54,128 nt of DNA from Planctomycetota bacterium (GCA_019456225.1 VRUI01000029.1:1-54128); one strand, 5' to 3'. Counted from the stretch's first letter, positions 24,813-34,297 are shown. Numbers and translations: made by a program. Notes: generated from the letters alone by a model not told the origin.

Positions 24813-25325
24813 TCAGGCAACTTGGGCCAGTTTCTGGAGGGTTTTTGTTAGCTTGTATGGTGTTAGCAGGACGAGAAAGCCTATTATCCCGAAGCTGCCG
24901 TCGAGGCATCTCCAGAAGATCGGGATGTCGCGGAATGGGCCGGCTATGAATGGCAAAGCCGCCGCGAGAAGGCAGGCGAGCATGTATGCCTGGATAATCC
25001 ATATGTTTTTGACCGGGTCTTTGATCGCGCCGATCATAAAGATCGCGAAAACCACACATGCGTATGACAGCCAGTCCATGCAGTATGCTATCGCCGGGTA
25101 GTTTGTGTATGTTACTTTCACGCTGATATAAATATCCTCTATCCATTCGGAGAAGAAGGGCAGTTTTTCCCCGACCGTAGTATTGGGACCGAGGTACTGG
25201 TAAAAGAATTCCGTTTCCGGCTCGACGAATAATACCGTATGCAAGCTGAAAAGGATCCCAAAAAAGAATATTACCAGGTATATTCTTATTTTTTTTAACG
25301 TCTTTTTTTGTTCTTTAGGATCCAT
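24813..25325 (-). CDS. Hypothetical integral membrane protein, 170 aa
   Basis: Begins MDPKEQKKTLKKIRIYLVIF; AAAGGAA lies before the ATG, and the first helix follows directly. About four hydrophobic helices are visible (14-34, 79-102, 109-131, 142-160), with a polar loop between the first two. It starts 17 bases after the stop of the secreted 622-aa protein and is probably co-transcribed. No family recognised. Confidence 0.7.
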   Translation of the reverse strand: MDPKEQKKTLKKIRIYLVIFFFGILFSLHTVLFVEPETEFFYQYLGPNTTVGEKLPFFSEWIEDIYISVKVTYTNYPAIAYCMDWLSYACVVFAIFMIGAIKDPVKNIWIIQAYMLACLLAAALPFIAGPFRDIPIFWRCLDGSFGIIGFLVLLTPYKLTKTLQKLAQVA

Positions 25326-25342
25326 TAGTTTATTTCCTTTGC

Positions 25343-27211
25343 CTAATCGACCTTTTGTTTTTTCAGTGTCTCCAGCCATGGGTCGTGGAGTTTTATTTGC
25401 TTTCTGTTTTTGGCCCACCAGACTTGCAGATCATTGACAGCTTTTTGGATTTTGATCTCATCACTGGTACTGTGTTTTCTCAAATGCGTAACTGTCGGCG
25501 GTTTTGGGATATTTGATTTTGCAGCAGAGTTTGACAGCAATACTTCGGCTCGTTTTAGCAGGTTTCTGTGAGGAACCTGAACCATCCCCGATCCATCCCT
25601 GTATGGATAATCGCTGACCTCTTTGATCACATCGTCCATATAATCTTTGCTGCCGCGCCTTGCCAGGTTCAAAGACGCCCATAAACCGGGATCGCCTTTT
25701 AGCTTTGCCATTTTCTTTAACTTCTTAATCCCTTTCTGCTCATCTTCAAGAGCCAGGTAAACCGCAGCGGCTGAGCGTATATAACGGTTTTTTGCACCGA
25801 GCAATATTTCGAGGCATTTGATCTTATCCTTTTTAAATCGGCATGCCGCCGACGAACCAAGAGAATATCCCATGTGCTCGTCACTCCATCTTCTTTTCGG
25901 GTTTTTCCATTTCTTGAGCCATTTGGCTACGTAGACCGGCCGATAGTCAATAAGTATATTAAAAGATTTTGACCATTTATAGTTACCGAAGTTCTTGGAA
26001 TCGGTTAATATCTTTTGATGCTCGTCCAGCTCTTTGGAGGTATAAGTTTTGGCAGGAGTTTTCGGAGCTTCAGATTGGCCGGTTAGTCCGTTTATACGTT
26101 TTTCCAAGCTTCTGGTAACCATTTCACCATCTCGAACCAGATCGTAGTAAGGCTTGCCTTTGTGTTCACGAAGCTGTTTGTAATAGCTGTCCATTTGCTT
26201 TTTAAGGCTAGGGTCCGCCGGTTTTTCAGGATCTGATGACTTAGCGGCTATTTTTTCGGCAAATTCATGGGTCTGTTTTTTTATTTCGTTATACTCAGAT
26301 AAATCAGTGTTGCTTGATTTAAAATTTGAAAGGCGCTTTTTGAAATGCTTCAGGCTTTCGGGAGTTAATATTGCATGCATAATGATCGGATCAAAGCTGT
26401 TTTCGTAATAAGTATGGGCAATTGTAAAATCGAATATCTTATCAATGATCTGGATGGGGTTATCTTCGGATGTTACCAGCTTTGATAATTGGGCAAGATC
26501 GCCAGCGGCGTTTTCAAATCCTTTTGCCTTATCTTCGTAATGCTTTATCATCTCCGGATTTTCTCTTTCGTATCGAGGCTTGTGCCTTTCGAAACTCTTC
26601 ATGTCTGACTTATGGCGTTGTGAAGGCCTGTCCAGGTAATATTTTTTGAAAAGGATCCTTAGAATGACGACCTCCTGATCCTTTTTGCTTTTACCGGTTA
26701 ATTGCTTAACCTGTTTCTTAAATTCATCAATGGTTATTTTTTTTGAGGTGTCGCCGGAGTGACTTAAATCGTAAGCACTTAATTGCTGGTTACTGTCCGG
26801 TTTGTATCGCCCCTGGAACAATGGGAGTCTGTAATCATAGGGGATATTTCGCCACCAGAGCGGGACCGGTCCGCCTATTGTTGTGCTTACCATTCGAGAA
26901 GGTGCGTTGTTTTTGTATGCAAAGACAAGGTACTGCTCACCGATAAGGGCAAGCGGGAATTGCGGCTCCCAGTAATTGGTCGCTACCCTGATGCGGATTG
27001 GTTCTATATGCTCGGTACCCTTCCATGCTTCGACTACCTTGTATTCGGCGACGATACCGCCAGCGGTTGTGCATTCTACAATACCGGCGAAATCGCAGGA
27101 AACCGTCATTTGCTCCCATGTCAACGGGTCAATTTGTGTCGCGTAAATGGGCATCGCCATCAGCGAAACAACAACCAGTAAAACAGCTAACACATTGTTT
27201 CTTGTTAACAT
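25343..27211 (-). CDS. Secreted protein with HEAT-like C-terminal region, 622 aa
   Basis: A signal peptide (MLTRNNVLAVLLVVVSLMA, cleavage after YA) is followed by a beta-rich domain of about 110 residues ('GIVECTTAGGIVAEYKVVEAW'), then a long charged, largely helical middle part, and near 465-560 short repeated helices ('AAAVYLALEDEQKG', 'LWASLNLARRGSK') resembling HEAT repeats. The role is not known. It is followed by a small membrane protein gene. Such large secreted proteins of unknown function are frequent in planctomycetes. Confidence 0.7.
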   Translation of the reverse strand: MLTRNNVLAVLLVVVSLMAMPIYATQIDPLTWEQMTVSCDFAGIVECTTAGGIVAEYKVVEAWKGTEHIEPIRIRVATNYWEPQFPLALIGEQYLVFAYKNNAPSRMVSTTIGGPVPLWWRNIPYDYRLPLFQGRYKPDSNQQLSAYDLSHSGDTSKKITIDEFKKQVKQLTGKSKKDQEVVILRILFKKYYLDRPSQRHKSDMKSFERHKPRYERENPEMIKHYEDKAKGFENAAGDLAQLSKLVTSEDNPIQIIDKIFDFTIAHTYYENSFDPIIMHAILTPESLKHFKKRLSNFKSSNTDLSEYNEIKKQTHEFAEKIAAKSSDPEKPADPSLKKQMDSYYKQLREHKGKPYYDLVRDGEMVTRSLEKRINGLTGQSEAPKTPAKTYTSKELDEHQKILTDSKNFGNYKWSKSFNILIDYRPVYVAKWLKKWKNPKRRWSDEHMGYSLGSSAACRFKKDKIKCLEILLGAKNRYIRSAAAVYLALEDEQKGIKKLKKMAKLKGDPGLWASLNLARRGSKDYMDDVIKEVSDYPYRDGSGMVQVPHRNLLKRAEVLLSNSAAKSNIPKPPTVTHLRKHSTSDEIKIQKAVNDLQVWWAKNRKQIKLHDPWLETLKKQKVD

Positions 27212-27368
27212 AACAATCCTCTCCAGTTAGATTTTGCGCGTATTAACTATCACTTTGTAATAGTATAGACGCCAAAACGGATATAAGGTTACAGAAAAAC
27301 TCAGAAAACGATAAATTTATAAAAAAATACAAAGTGCGGACACATGGGGCCGCCCCTAAAGTTCGTTT

Positions 27369-28367
27369 TTACCACTGGCCGGGGGTCAGGGCGTCTTCTG
27401 CTGGTTTGTGCCACCATTCGGGGTCGCGGAGGTATTGCTTTAGCATCATTGCTGCTACTACTCCGTCGGCTACTGCGGTGGCCAGCTGCATTGCTGCTCC
27501 GTCTCTGCAGTCGCCTGCTGCGAATACTCCGGGTACGGCTGTTCGTAAATATGAGTGGTCGCATTTAATAAAGCCCGTCTCGGTTAGTTCAACGAAACCG
27601 TCAAGGAAGTGTGTGTTTGGCACCATTCCTATGAAGATAAACGCGCCGTCGCATGTGATATCTTCCTCTGCTCCGGTCTGGACGTTCTTGACGTGAACCG
27701 ACTGAACTTTGCCTTCGCCTTCAATAGCAGTTACTACCGAATCAAGCTGCAGCGAAATGTTTGAGTCGGCAGCGTTTACCTTTTCCATCAGCTCTTCGGT
27801 AAGAACCGGTGTTGCGCGGAATTCCTGGCGGCGGTGGATGATCGTCACATGCGAAGCGAATTTGGCCAGGTGCAGGGCCTCTTCGACAGCGGTGTTGCCG
27901 CCGCCGACCGATACTACTTTGCGGTCCCTGAAGAAAGGCGCGTCGCATGTACCGCAATAACTTACGCCGGCGCCGGCATTGCGGAATTCATCTTCGCCGG
28001 GCACACCGAGTTTGCGATAGGAACTGCCGGGAGAAAGGATTACGCTTTTGCCCAGATATACGTCTTCATCACAGGTTATCTCGATAGTGCCGTCATCAAG
28101 ACGCTTGAGAGAAGTGACCTCCGAACCCATCTTCATCTCTGCGCCGAAACTGTTAACCTGGTTGACCATTTTTTCGATGAGGCCTGGGCCGGAGATAGTT
28201 TCATAGCCGGGGTAGTTCTCGATGCGGTCGGTGTTATTGATCTGGCCGCCGGGGAAAAATTTCTCAATGATCAGGGTGCTAAGTCTGTCGCGGGATGTAT
28301 AGAGTGCGGCTCCAAGGCCGGCTGGGCCTGCGCCGATGATTATGCTGTCGTAAATTTTTGTTTCCAC
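27369..28367 (-). CDS. trxB: Thioredoxin-disulfide reductase
   Basis: An FAD/NADPH enzyme of 332 aa that keeps thioredoxin reduced. It shows the FAD motif 'IIGAGPAGLGAALYTSR', the redox pair in SYCGTCDAP (the common version is CATC), the NADPH loop 'GGGNTAVEEALHL' and the C-terminal FAD motif 'GVFAAGDCRD'. It lies on the same strand as the thioredoxin-dependent arsC about 1.5 kb upstream, so it may supply that enzyme's electrons (inference). Confidence 0.92.
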   Translation of the reverse strand: METKIYDSIIIGAGPAGLGAALYTSRDRLSTLIIEKFFPGGQINNTDRIENYPGYETISGPGLIEKMVNQVNSFGAEMKMGSEVTSLKRLDDGTIEITCDEDVYLGKSVILSPGSSYRKLGVPGEDEFRNAGAGVSYCGTCDAPFFRDRKVVSVGGGNTAVEEALHLAKFASHVTIIHRRQEFRATPVLTEELMEKVNAADSNISLQLDSVVTAIEGEGKVQSVHVKNVQTGAEEDITCDGAFIFIGMVPNTHFLDGFVELTETGFIKCDHSYLRTAVPGVFAAGDCRDGAAMQLATAVADGVVAAMMLKQYLRDPEWWHKPAEDALTPGQW

Positions 28368-28420
28368 TTTGATTCCTTTCGTAATCGCAAATCAAAAATA
28401 AAATTTTAAAATACAGGATT

Positions 28421-29779
28421 TTACATTTTTCTTAACATTTCTTCTATGTCGCTTTTCCACCGGCCGAAGTTGTCGATCACTTCTTTGGTGTCAGATTTTT
28501 TCAGTTTGAATGTTCGAATCGTTTTTTCGGTCTTTCCTGTTATATTGCCGTCTTTATCGAAAAGCACTTCATAATAGTTTTCGTCTTTGTGATACAGTGT
28601 AAGTCTGATGACGCTATTAATATTACCCGTCGACAGATTTTTTTCGGGATCGATCTTTGATATTTCCGCGGGGATTATCCGGCCATCGGGAAGTATCAGG
28701 TCCACAAGGACATTTCCATCGCCGCTGTCAAGAAAAACAACAGCTGCCGAGTCAAATAATATCTCCGGAAGAGATAGTGGTGATGGGGTAAACCTCTTGC
28801 CCTGGTACCGCAAAACACCATTGTCGTATTCGAGAACTATATTGCTGCTTAACCTGTTGTTGAGGGCATTTTGCTTTGTTTCCCAGTAAAAATTATCAAA
28901 GGATATATCGCAATCGAAAAGGCTTTTACCGGTCCAGCCGTCTGCTCCATCGATGAAGTACATTGCTGAAGTGTTTATGCCGGGACGGCCGTTTAGATCG
29001 TTAACAGACGAAAAGAGTTCCACGGTAAAGCCTGAATAATCGCTGGCTGGGATATCTCTTCCAACAGTATTTGCACGGCCAACCTTTTCCACAAGATAAA
29101 CACGTCTGAAAGTTCCAGCGGTTTCTCTCTTTACCAAGGCATCTGCACCAGTGGCTTTTAACTTTTCTATAAAAGCATTTCCGGCGGCAAGGCGAGGGTC
29201 CGCCGAGTAATTGAGGCCTTTTATCGCTGCGTTAAAGGCACGTTTAGTAAGTTCTCCATCGCCTCTGGTTCTTACTTCAAGCGTTAGCTCTCTGCCAAAG
29301 TCAAGTTTGCAGATTGCGTAATAATTATCTTCGATTCCAGTGCGGGAATTTGGGACCGGGGATGTGAAGATCATCGTCGTAAAATCTATTCCACCGATTT
29401 CCATGTTGCCGGTTCTGACATTTGTAAAACTGCCCTCAGCGATTTTCATTCTAATGACTTCATCCAGAGGCTTTTTTTCGGGGGCGATATGATATTGCCA
29501 TCTGACCTCGGCGATTCTCGCAGAAGATTTTGTCAGCATACTTTGAAGGATAAAAGTGTTGTCAGTGTTGGAATATATCCATTTGCCGTAAGTTTGCCAG
29601 CCTCTGCCGGAAGGCACCGAAATTTTAAGTCCGTCAAACGGAGCAATAACAGCCGGCGAAAGCGGGATCTTTTTGCGGTTGGAAACGAGCAAAAACGACA
29701 ATAACAGCCCAAAGGCAAACATCCCGAGCAATGCCACCTCTGCGGGCGAATATCTATTTCTCTCTATCTTTAATTCCAT
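28421..29779 (-). CDS. Membrane-anchored hypothetical protein, 452 aa
   Basis: A single N-terminal membrane helix (about 14-32, ending SNRKKIPL) anchors a large soluble domain of mixed beta structure. Phrases such as 'ISVPSGRGWQTYGKW' and 'LTLEVRTRGDGELTKRAFNAAIKGL' suggest a periplasmic domain like those in uncharacterised planctomycete proteins. I cannot name the family. It lies 53 bases before trxB and 120 bases after arsC, all on the same strand. Confidence 0.7.
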   Translation of the reverse strand: MELKIERNRYSPAEVALLGMFAFGLLLSFLLVSNRKKIPLSPAVIAPFDGLKISVPSGRGWQTYGKWIYSNTDNTFILQSMLTKSSARIAEVRWQYHIAPEKKPLDEVIRMKIAEGSFTNVRTGNMEIGGIDFTTMIFTSPVPNSRTGIEDNYYAICKLDFGRELTLEVRTRGDGELTKRAFNAAIKGLNYSADPRLAAGNAFIEKLKATGADALVKRETAGTFRRVYLVEKVGRANTVGRDIPASDYSGFTVELFSSVNDLNGRPGINTSAMYFIDGADGWTGKSLFDCDISFDNFYWETKQNALNNRLSSNIVLEYDNGVLRYQGKRFTPSPLSLPEILFDSAAVVFLDSGDGNVLVDLILPDGRIIPAEISKIDPEKNLSTGNINSVIRLTLYHKDENYYEVLFDKDGNITGKTEKTIRTFKLKKSDTKEVIDNFGRWKSDIEEMLRKM

Positions 29780-29899
29780 TTACCTATATTAAGTAACAAT
29801 CGGAAATATTGCAATAGCAAGCAATGAAAAACACCGAAAAGCCTGCAAAAACCAAAACCTGACATTTTTTTGCTGATCGCTAATCGCTGATTGCCGGAA

Positions 29900-30316
29900 C
29901 TAGATTTCGAGGTTTTTTATGAAATCTCTTATTTCGTCGCGGACCCTGCGGAATTCGGCCATAGTATTTTCTTCGGTTGCGATTATTTCAGATGGATCGT
30001 CGAATTTGTTGTGGACAACGGTGCCTTTTCCGCCGAAAATGGGGCATAGTTCTTTGGCATTGTCGCAGACGGTTACTATAAGGTCGAATTCGAGACCTGC
30101 GAAGTCGTCTACATGCTGCGGGATGTGGGATGAGATATCGACGCCGACTTCTTTCATTACCGCCACTGCCCGATCATTTAATTTGCCTGGATTTACGCCG
30201 GCAGAAAACGCTATTAAGTCCTTACTGCGCAAGTGGTTAGCCCAACCTTCGGCCATCTGGCTGCGGCAGGAATTTCCGGTACAAAGAAATAAAACCTTTT
30301 TTCGTTCGTCTGACAT
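29900..30316 (-). CDS. arsC: Thioredoxin-coupled arsenate reductase ArsC
   Basis: A 138-aa cytoplasmic enzyme that reduces arsenate to arsenite for detoxification, of the low-molecular-weight phosphatase fold. The anion loop CTGNSCRS gives nucleophile Cys12 and Arg18; the redox pair Cys84 and Cys91 in 'TVCDNAKELCP' has the spacing of the thioredoxin-type ArsC (10/82/89), which separates it from true tyrosine phosphatases. The ATG at 30316 follows AAGGG at the right distance; a TTG three codons earlier does not. No arsB, acr3 or arsR is adjacent. Confidence 0.9.
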   Translation of the reverse strand: MSDERKKVLFLCTGNSCRSQMAEGWANHLRSKDLIAFSAGVNPGKLNDRAVAVMKEVGVDISSHIPQHVDDFAGLEFDLIVTVCDNAKELCPIFGGKGTVVHNKFDDPSEIIATEENTMAEFRRVRDEIRDFIKNLEI

Positions 30317-30354
30317 ATGTATCAACCCTTATATTATGTTTGAATGTTTTTGTG

Positions 30355-30368
30355 ATAATCGTTATTAT
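30355..30368. promoter_or_regulatory. Palindrome in the arsC/esterase divergent region
   Basis: ATAAT-CGTT-ATTAT lies between two divergent genes, inside a stretch (GTGATAATCGTTATTATG) that loosely resembles Fur-family boxes. An operator for a Fur- or ArsR-type repressor is possible, but the match is partial and no such regulator is nearby. Confidence 0.3.
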
Positions 30369-30430
30369 GATATAGCTTATTATATAGATATGTAAATTTC
30401 AACCGTACTTTTGTTAGGAGTTTGTTAGAG

Positions 30431-31966
30431 ATGAAAATCGCACGTCGAATTATCCTCGTTGGGCTTGTTGCCCTTTTTGTATCGCTGGCTGTTGCTAATG
30501 TGAAACTGCCGGCTGTTTTTGGTGATAATATGGTTTTGCAGCAACAGAGCGAAGTTACAATCTGGGGCTGGGCCGATCCGGGTGAGGAAGTTACGGTTTC
30601 GGCTTGCTGGAAGGCATCGGCAAGTACCAAAACTGGAAACGATGGTAAATGGTCGGTAAAGATCAAGACGCCAAAGACCGGCAACGGACCGCATGAGCTT
30701 ACCATCAAAGGCAATTACACTATCACTCTTAAAAACGTTCTTCTCGGTGAGGTTTGGGTATGCTCGGGACAGTCGAATATGCAGTGGGGTATGAACAGAA
30801 GCGCTGATCCTGAAAAGAATATCGCCAAGGCTAAATATCCTAAGATTCGTTTGTTTACGGTTCAAAGAACAATTGCTGGTGAACCACAGGAAGATTGTAA
30901 AGGCAACTGGGCAGAATGTTCGCCTGAGACAGTTGCCGGTTTCAGTGCGGTTGGATACTACTTCGGAAAACATCTCTTTGACGAGATGGATGTTCCGATC
31001 GGACTTATCAGCACGAACTGGGGCGGAACCGTTGCGGAAGCCTGGACGCGTCGTGAGATTCTTGAAGGCGATAAGGATCTCAAGGCTATGGTGGACCGAT
31101 TCGATGCGGCCAAAGCAAATTTTCCCGAGGCTCTTAAGAATTACGAAGTACGCATTAAGGCCTGGGAAGCTAAAGTTGCAAAGGCAAAGACTGAGGGCAA
31201 GAAGTCTAATGTCCGCCGTCCGGGTAAGCCCAGAGGAAGGCATCAGAACAGCCCGTCGAGTCTTTATAATGGCATGATTTCGCCGATTATTCCTTTTGCT
31301 ATCAAGGGAGCGATCTGGTACCAGGGCGAATCCAATGTCAGCCGTGCTTATCAGTACAGGACGCTTTTCCCGGCGATGATCGCTAACTGGCGTGATGACT
31401 GGAAGCAGGGCGATTTCCCATTCTACTATGTGCAGATCGCACCGTTTAAGTACGGAAGAGGTGCTTCCGAAGAACTTCGCGAAGCTCAGATGCTGACGCT
31501 TTCGCTGAAAAATACCGGCATGGCTGTCATCAGCGACATCGGAAACATCAAGAATATCCATCCGAAGAACAAACTCGATGTCGGTAAACGGCTGGCACTT
31601 TGGGCGCTCGCAAAGGATTACGGCAAAAAGGATATCGTCTATTCAGGGCCTATCTATAAATCCATGAAGGTCGAAGGCGATAAGATCCGGCTGACGTTTG
31701 ATTATACCGGTTCAGGCCTTAAGACTATGGACGGCAAAGAGATTTCGCATCTTACTATCGCAGGCGAAGACAAGAAGTTTGTCGAAGCCAAGGGCGTTAT
31801 CGACGGCAATACGGTAGTAGTCTCCAGCGATGCTGTGAAAAAGCCTGTCTCGGTTCGTTACGGCTGGTCGAATACGGCAGAGCCGAACCTTGCAAACAAA
31901 AATGGTTTACCGGCTTCATGTTTCAGAACAGACGACTGGCCGGGCGTTTCATACGAAGCCAGATAA
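30431..31966 (+). CDS. Sialate O-acetylesterase (SGNH/SASA family)
   Basis: A secreted 511-aa carbohydrate esterase that removes acetyl groups from sialic acids or similar sugars. A signal peptide (about 1-22) is followed by a beta domain, then the SGNH catalytic blocks: 'VWVCSGQSNMQWG' with the nucleophile Ser, 'GLISTNWGGT', 'IWYQGESN' and a late His around 'KNIHPKNK'. The ATG at 30431 follows TAGGAG at 10 bases; an upstream TTG is too close. It stands alone, divergent from arsC, and ends in a terminator. Confidence 0.88.
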   Translation: MKIARRIILVGLVALFVSLAVANVKLPAVFGDNMVLQQQSEVTIWGWADPGEEVTVSACWKASASTKTGNDGKWSVKIKTPKTGNGPHELTIKGNYTITLKNVLLGEVWVCSGQSNMQWGMNRSADPEKNIAKAKYPKIRLFTVQRTIAGEPQEDCKGNWAECSPETVAGFSAVGYYFGKHLFDEMDVPIGLISTNWGGTVAEAWTRREILEGDKDLKAMVDRFDAAKANFPEALKNYEVRIKAWEAKVAKAKTEGKKSNVRRPGKPRGRHQNSPSSLYNGMISPIIPFAIKGAIWYQGESNVSRAYQYRTLFPAMIANWRDDWKQGDFPFYYVQIAPFKYGRGASEELREAQMLTLSLKNTGMAVISDIGNIKNIHPKNKLDVGKRLALWALAKDYGKKDIVYSGPIYKSMKVEGDKIRLTFDYTGSGLKTMDGKEISHLTIAGEDKKFVEAKGVIDGNTVVVSSDAVKKPVSVRYGWSNTAEPNLANKNGLPASCFRTDDWPGVSYEAR

Positions 31967-32045
31967 CAAGCTAACTGAAACTCTAACTAAAAATGATAAG
32001 GAGTTTAACATTGAGTTAAAAAAGAAATTAAAACAAATATGCGTA

Positions 32046-32079
32046 GGCGGGATTTCTTAAGTCCTGCCGCTTTCTTTTT
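32046..32079 (+). terminator. Rho-independent terminator after the esterase
   Basis: GGCGGGATT (32046-32054) pairs with AGTCCTGCC (32060-32068) through two wobbles, loop TCTTA, followed by GCTTTCTTTTT. It overlaps the 3' end of the convergent BaiN-like gene. Confidence 0.75.
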
Positions 32080-33310
32080 GCGCGGCGCTTTTGCCTGCTA
32101 GCGCTGCGGTTGACCAGGCTATTTGCAAGTTGTATCCTCCACATGGACCGTCTACGTTTATTATTTCTCCTGCGAAGAACAAACCCGGACAGATTTTCGA
32201 CTGCATCGTTTGCGGATCGATCTCTTTAGTGTCTACCCCGCCTCGGGTAATTGTTGCCTGCGCAAAACCGGCTGTGCCGGTTACGTGTATTGGCAGATGT
32301 TTTATCATCTCAACAAGTTTTGTGCATTTCTTTTTGGGTAGTTGACTTAACGGGGTGTCCTCGGAGATATCAGTAAAGACTGCGACCTCGGCTGCCAGTC
32401 TTGCCGGGAGGATATCTGACAGGTAGCTTAGAACTTTCTTTTTCGGATTTGCAAAAGCAAAGTTCCGGAGGGCTTGTCGAAAGTCTTCATCGGTATCACC
32501 TGCGAGAAGGTCGATGTGAACTTCGATAGTGCCTTTGATATTTGCGAGCTGCTCTGCTGCGAATCTTGTAAACTCAAAAACCGCCGGTCCGCCAATTCCT
32601 TTGCCTGTGAACATCATTGGGCCTGTAGATGCTATTTTTTTGCCGGCGATCTTTGCAAAGACCTTAACATCACCGACAGCGACACCTTGTAATTTTGTCA
32701 GCCATTTAGCGCCGGAAACAAGACTCGTCAAAGCCGGGATCGGATCTACTATCGTATGGCCGAGCAGTTTTGCAAATTGGTAGCCGTCTCCTGTCGACCC
32801 GAGGTCGGGCCAGCTCTTTCCGCCGGTTACTATTATTACTGATTTGGATGTAATCGTATCGTCGCCGGCAGTTATGGTAAAATCGCTGTCGTCTTTGACT
32901 AAGCCGTCGACTCTTCTGCCGTAGATAAATTTCACGCCCAGCCGCTGAGCCTCCTGGAGCAGAGCATTCTTTACGGTCGCCGCCTTGTCGGTAGTGGGAA
33001 AGACCAGACCGTCTTTTTCGATCTTGCTCTTTACGCCGAGCTTTGCGAAAAAATCAATGGTGCTCTCTGGTGAGAATTCGTAAAGGCTGTGCTTTAAGAA
33101 TCGTCCGCAAAAATCGAAGGCCTTTACAAAATGATCGATGTCGCCGTCATGGGTAATATTACACCGCCCGCGACCGGTACGAAGAAGCTTGCGCCCGACA
33201 GCGGTATTACGCTCGACAACAGCAACCACCGCCCCGCCGCGCGCAGCAAAAACAGAAGCCATAAGCCCCGCCGCCCCACCGCCAACAATACAAACATCAA
33301 ATTTTACCAT
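32057..33310 (-). CDS. BaiN/HI0933-family flavoprotein
   Basis: A 417-aa FAD-dependent oxidoreductase. The N-terminal Rossmann motif is 'CIVGGGAAGLMASVFAARGG', followed by 'GRKLLRTGRGRCNITHDG', and the C-terminus has 'GLFFAGEIINVDGPCGGYNL'; these are the diagnostic blocks of the HI0933/YhiN/BaiN family. Some members act as dehydrogenases on steroid-like or unknown substrates; the substrate here is not predictable. It converges on the sialate esterase gene. Confidence 0.88.
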   Translation of the reverse strand: MVKFDVCIVGGGAAGLMASVFAARGGAVVAVVERNTAVGRKLLRTGRGRCNITHDGDIDHFVKAFDFCGRFLKHSLYEFSPESTIDFFAKLGVKSKIEKDGLVFPTTDKAATVKNALLQEAQRLGVKFIYGRRVDGLVKDDSDFTITAGDDTITSKSVIIVTGGKSWPDLGSTGDGYQFAKLLGHTIVDPIPALTSLVSGAKWLTKLQGVAVGDVKVFAKIAGKKIASTGPMMFTGKGIGGPAVFEFTRFAAEQLANIKGTIEVHIDLLAGDTDEDFRQALRNFAFANPKKKVLSYLSDILPARLAAEVAVFTDISEDTPLSQLPKKKCTKLVEMIKHLPIHVTGTAGFAQATITRGGVDTKEIDPQTMQSKICPGLFFAGEIINVDGPCGGYNLQIAWSTAALAGKSAAQKESGRT

Positions 33311-33355
33311 TAAAGAATCTTGATAGACTTGTTATTTTTCATGAATTTTTATTTT

Positions 33356-33457
33356 TCACTTGAACTTTTCGAGGTATTTGTCGATAATAGTATTAATCCG
33401 CTTAAGCGGAGGTGGATGGCCAAGTGCTATCGGGCCCTTAGGGGCCTTTTTTAATGC
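33356..33457 (-). pseudogene. Possible C-terminal gene remnant behind DUF3800
   Basis: Between the DUF3800 stop and the BaiN start one minus-strand frame reads smoothly into a protein-like tail: 'ALKKAPKGPIALGHPPPLKR' followed by 'INTIIDKYLEKFK' and a stop at 33356-33358. 'GHPPPLKRI' resembles the HPP..RI tail of M48-type peptidases. There is no start codon. It could be the scar of a replaced gene or chance. Confidence 0.3.
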
Positions 33458-33458
33458 G

Positions 33459-34232
33459 CTAAAGCAGCTTCTTTCCAAATACTCGTTCACCTCTCCGATA
33501 ATATTTTTGCCTAAGTATTTCAATTACTTTTTTTCCAAAAGGTGGAAATTCCTTACCTAATAAATTATTCTCATGTAATATCTCATTTCTCGATGGATGA
33601 GCCAATAAGTCAGACAATTGAAGGCCTGCAATATTATTTGCTTTATTTTTCACCTTTAATTGTGAACTGGTCAGTCTTTGCTGCATTCGCCCTGGATCAA
33701 TCCAATCAGTACCATTTACAAAAAGACCATTGAACGAATCCTTTAACCTGCGATCTTCCTTTCCACCTCTGCTTTCCGCCATCACGTCACCTTGACTGTC
33801 AACAGAATCTAGAAAAAATATGTATCTTTCAAGCATAACTTTAAGACAGTAATGATAAGGATCGTATCTCCAGGTCGTATATGTTTCTTTATGATTAAGC
33901 TTATCAATACACACTGTAATAACTTTATAATCCCAATTTACTAATAACTGCAACAAAGCTACGTCAAATCTACTCCTAAATTCCGAATTCCTGAAACCGG
34001 TAAAAGGAGGCTTAGCATTGAGCATTTCTTTCCTGTGAAATAGTATCGGATCATCAGGATGAGACTCAAAAAAATCTACTTTTATTCTTTCCATCTGAGG
34101 ATGAACAGTAGTTGCTATATATTTCAAGTCAACGATAACGCCAGTCAGGCTTAGAAACCTGTGGTTGGGATTTTCAGAGCTGCCAAGGTCAGAATTTCCG
34201 ACTTCGTCAATGTATATGCGATACTTACTCAT
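33459..34232 (-). CDS. DUF3800 domain protein
   Basis: A 257-aa protein with the DUF3800 opening 'YRIYIDEVGNSDLGS' (aspartate/glutamate pair on the first strand) and the late 'NIAGLQLSDLLAHPSRNEI' block. DUF3800 has an RNase H-like acidic arrangement and often travels in accessory or defence-related regions; its activity is not settled. The gene is AT-rich and sits between housekeeping loci next to RNase P RNA. A second DUF3800 gene lies at 39838-40608. Confidence 0.85.
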   Translation of the reverse strand: MSKYRIYIDEVGNSDLGSSENPNHRFLSLTGVIVDLKYIATTVHPQMERIKVDFFESHPDDPILFHRKEMLNAKPPFTGFRNSEFRSRFDVALLQLLVNWDYKVITVCIDKLNHKETYTTWRYDPYHYCLKVMLERYIFFLDSVDSQGDVMAESRGGKEDRRLKDSFNGLFVNGTDWIDPGRMQQRLTSSQLKVKNKANNIAGLQLSDLLAHPSRNEILHENNLLGKEFPPFGKKVIEILRQKYYRRGERVFGKKLL

Positions 34233-34297
34233 TCGATCTCCCTATCGACCATCCTTTAAAAATAATAAATCATCAATAATAAATTATAAATCAAAAA

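Noticed and set aside
24583-25146. A 187-codon minus-strand frame overlapping the 170-aa membrane protein
   Set aside because: Its composition is rich in Arg, Pro and His with no ribosome site, and it overlaps in another frame a membrane protein with a clear start and helices.
30425-31561. A 378-codon minus-strand frame opposite the sialate esterase
   Set aside because: The esterase has a signal peptide, catalytic blocks and a terminator; the antisense frame has no recognisable features.
33459-34232. Frameshift extending DUF3800 into the following 100 bases
   Set aside because: The frame-0 ending (KYYRRGERVFGKKLL) looks like a natural DUF3800 tail, so the gene is probably intact and the following frame a separate remnant.
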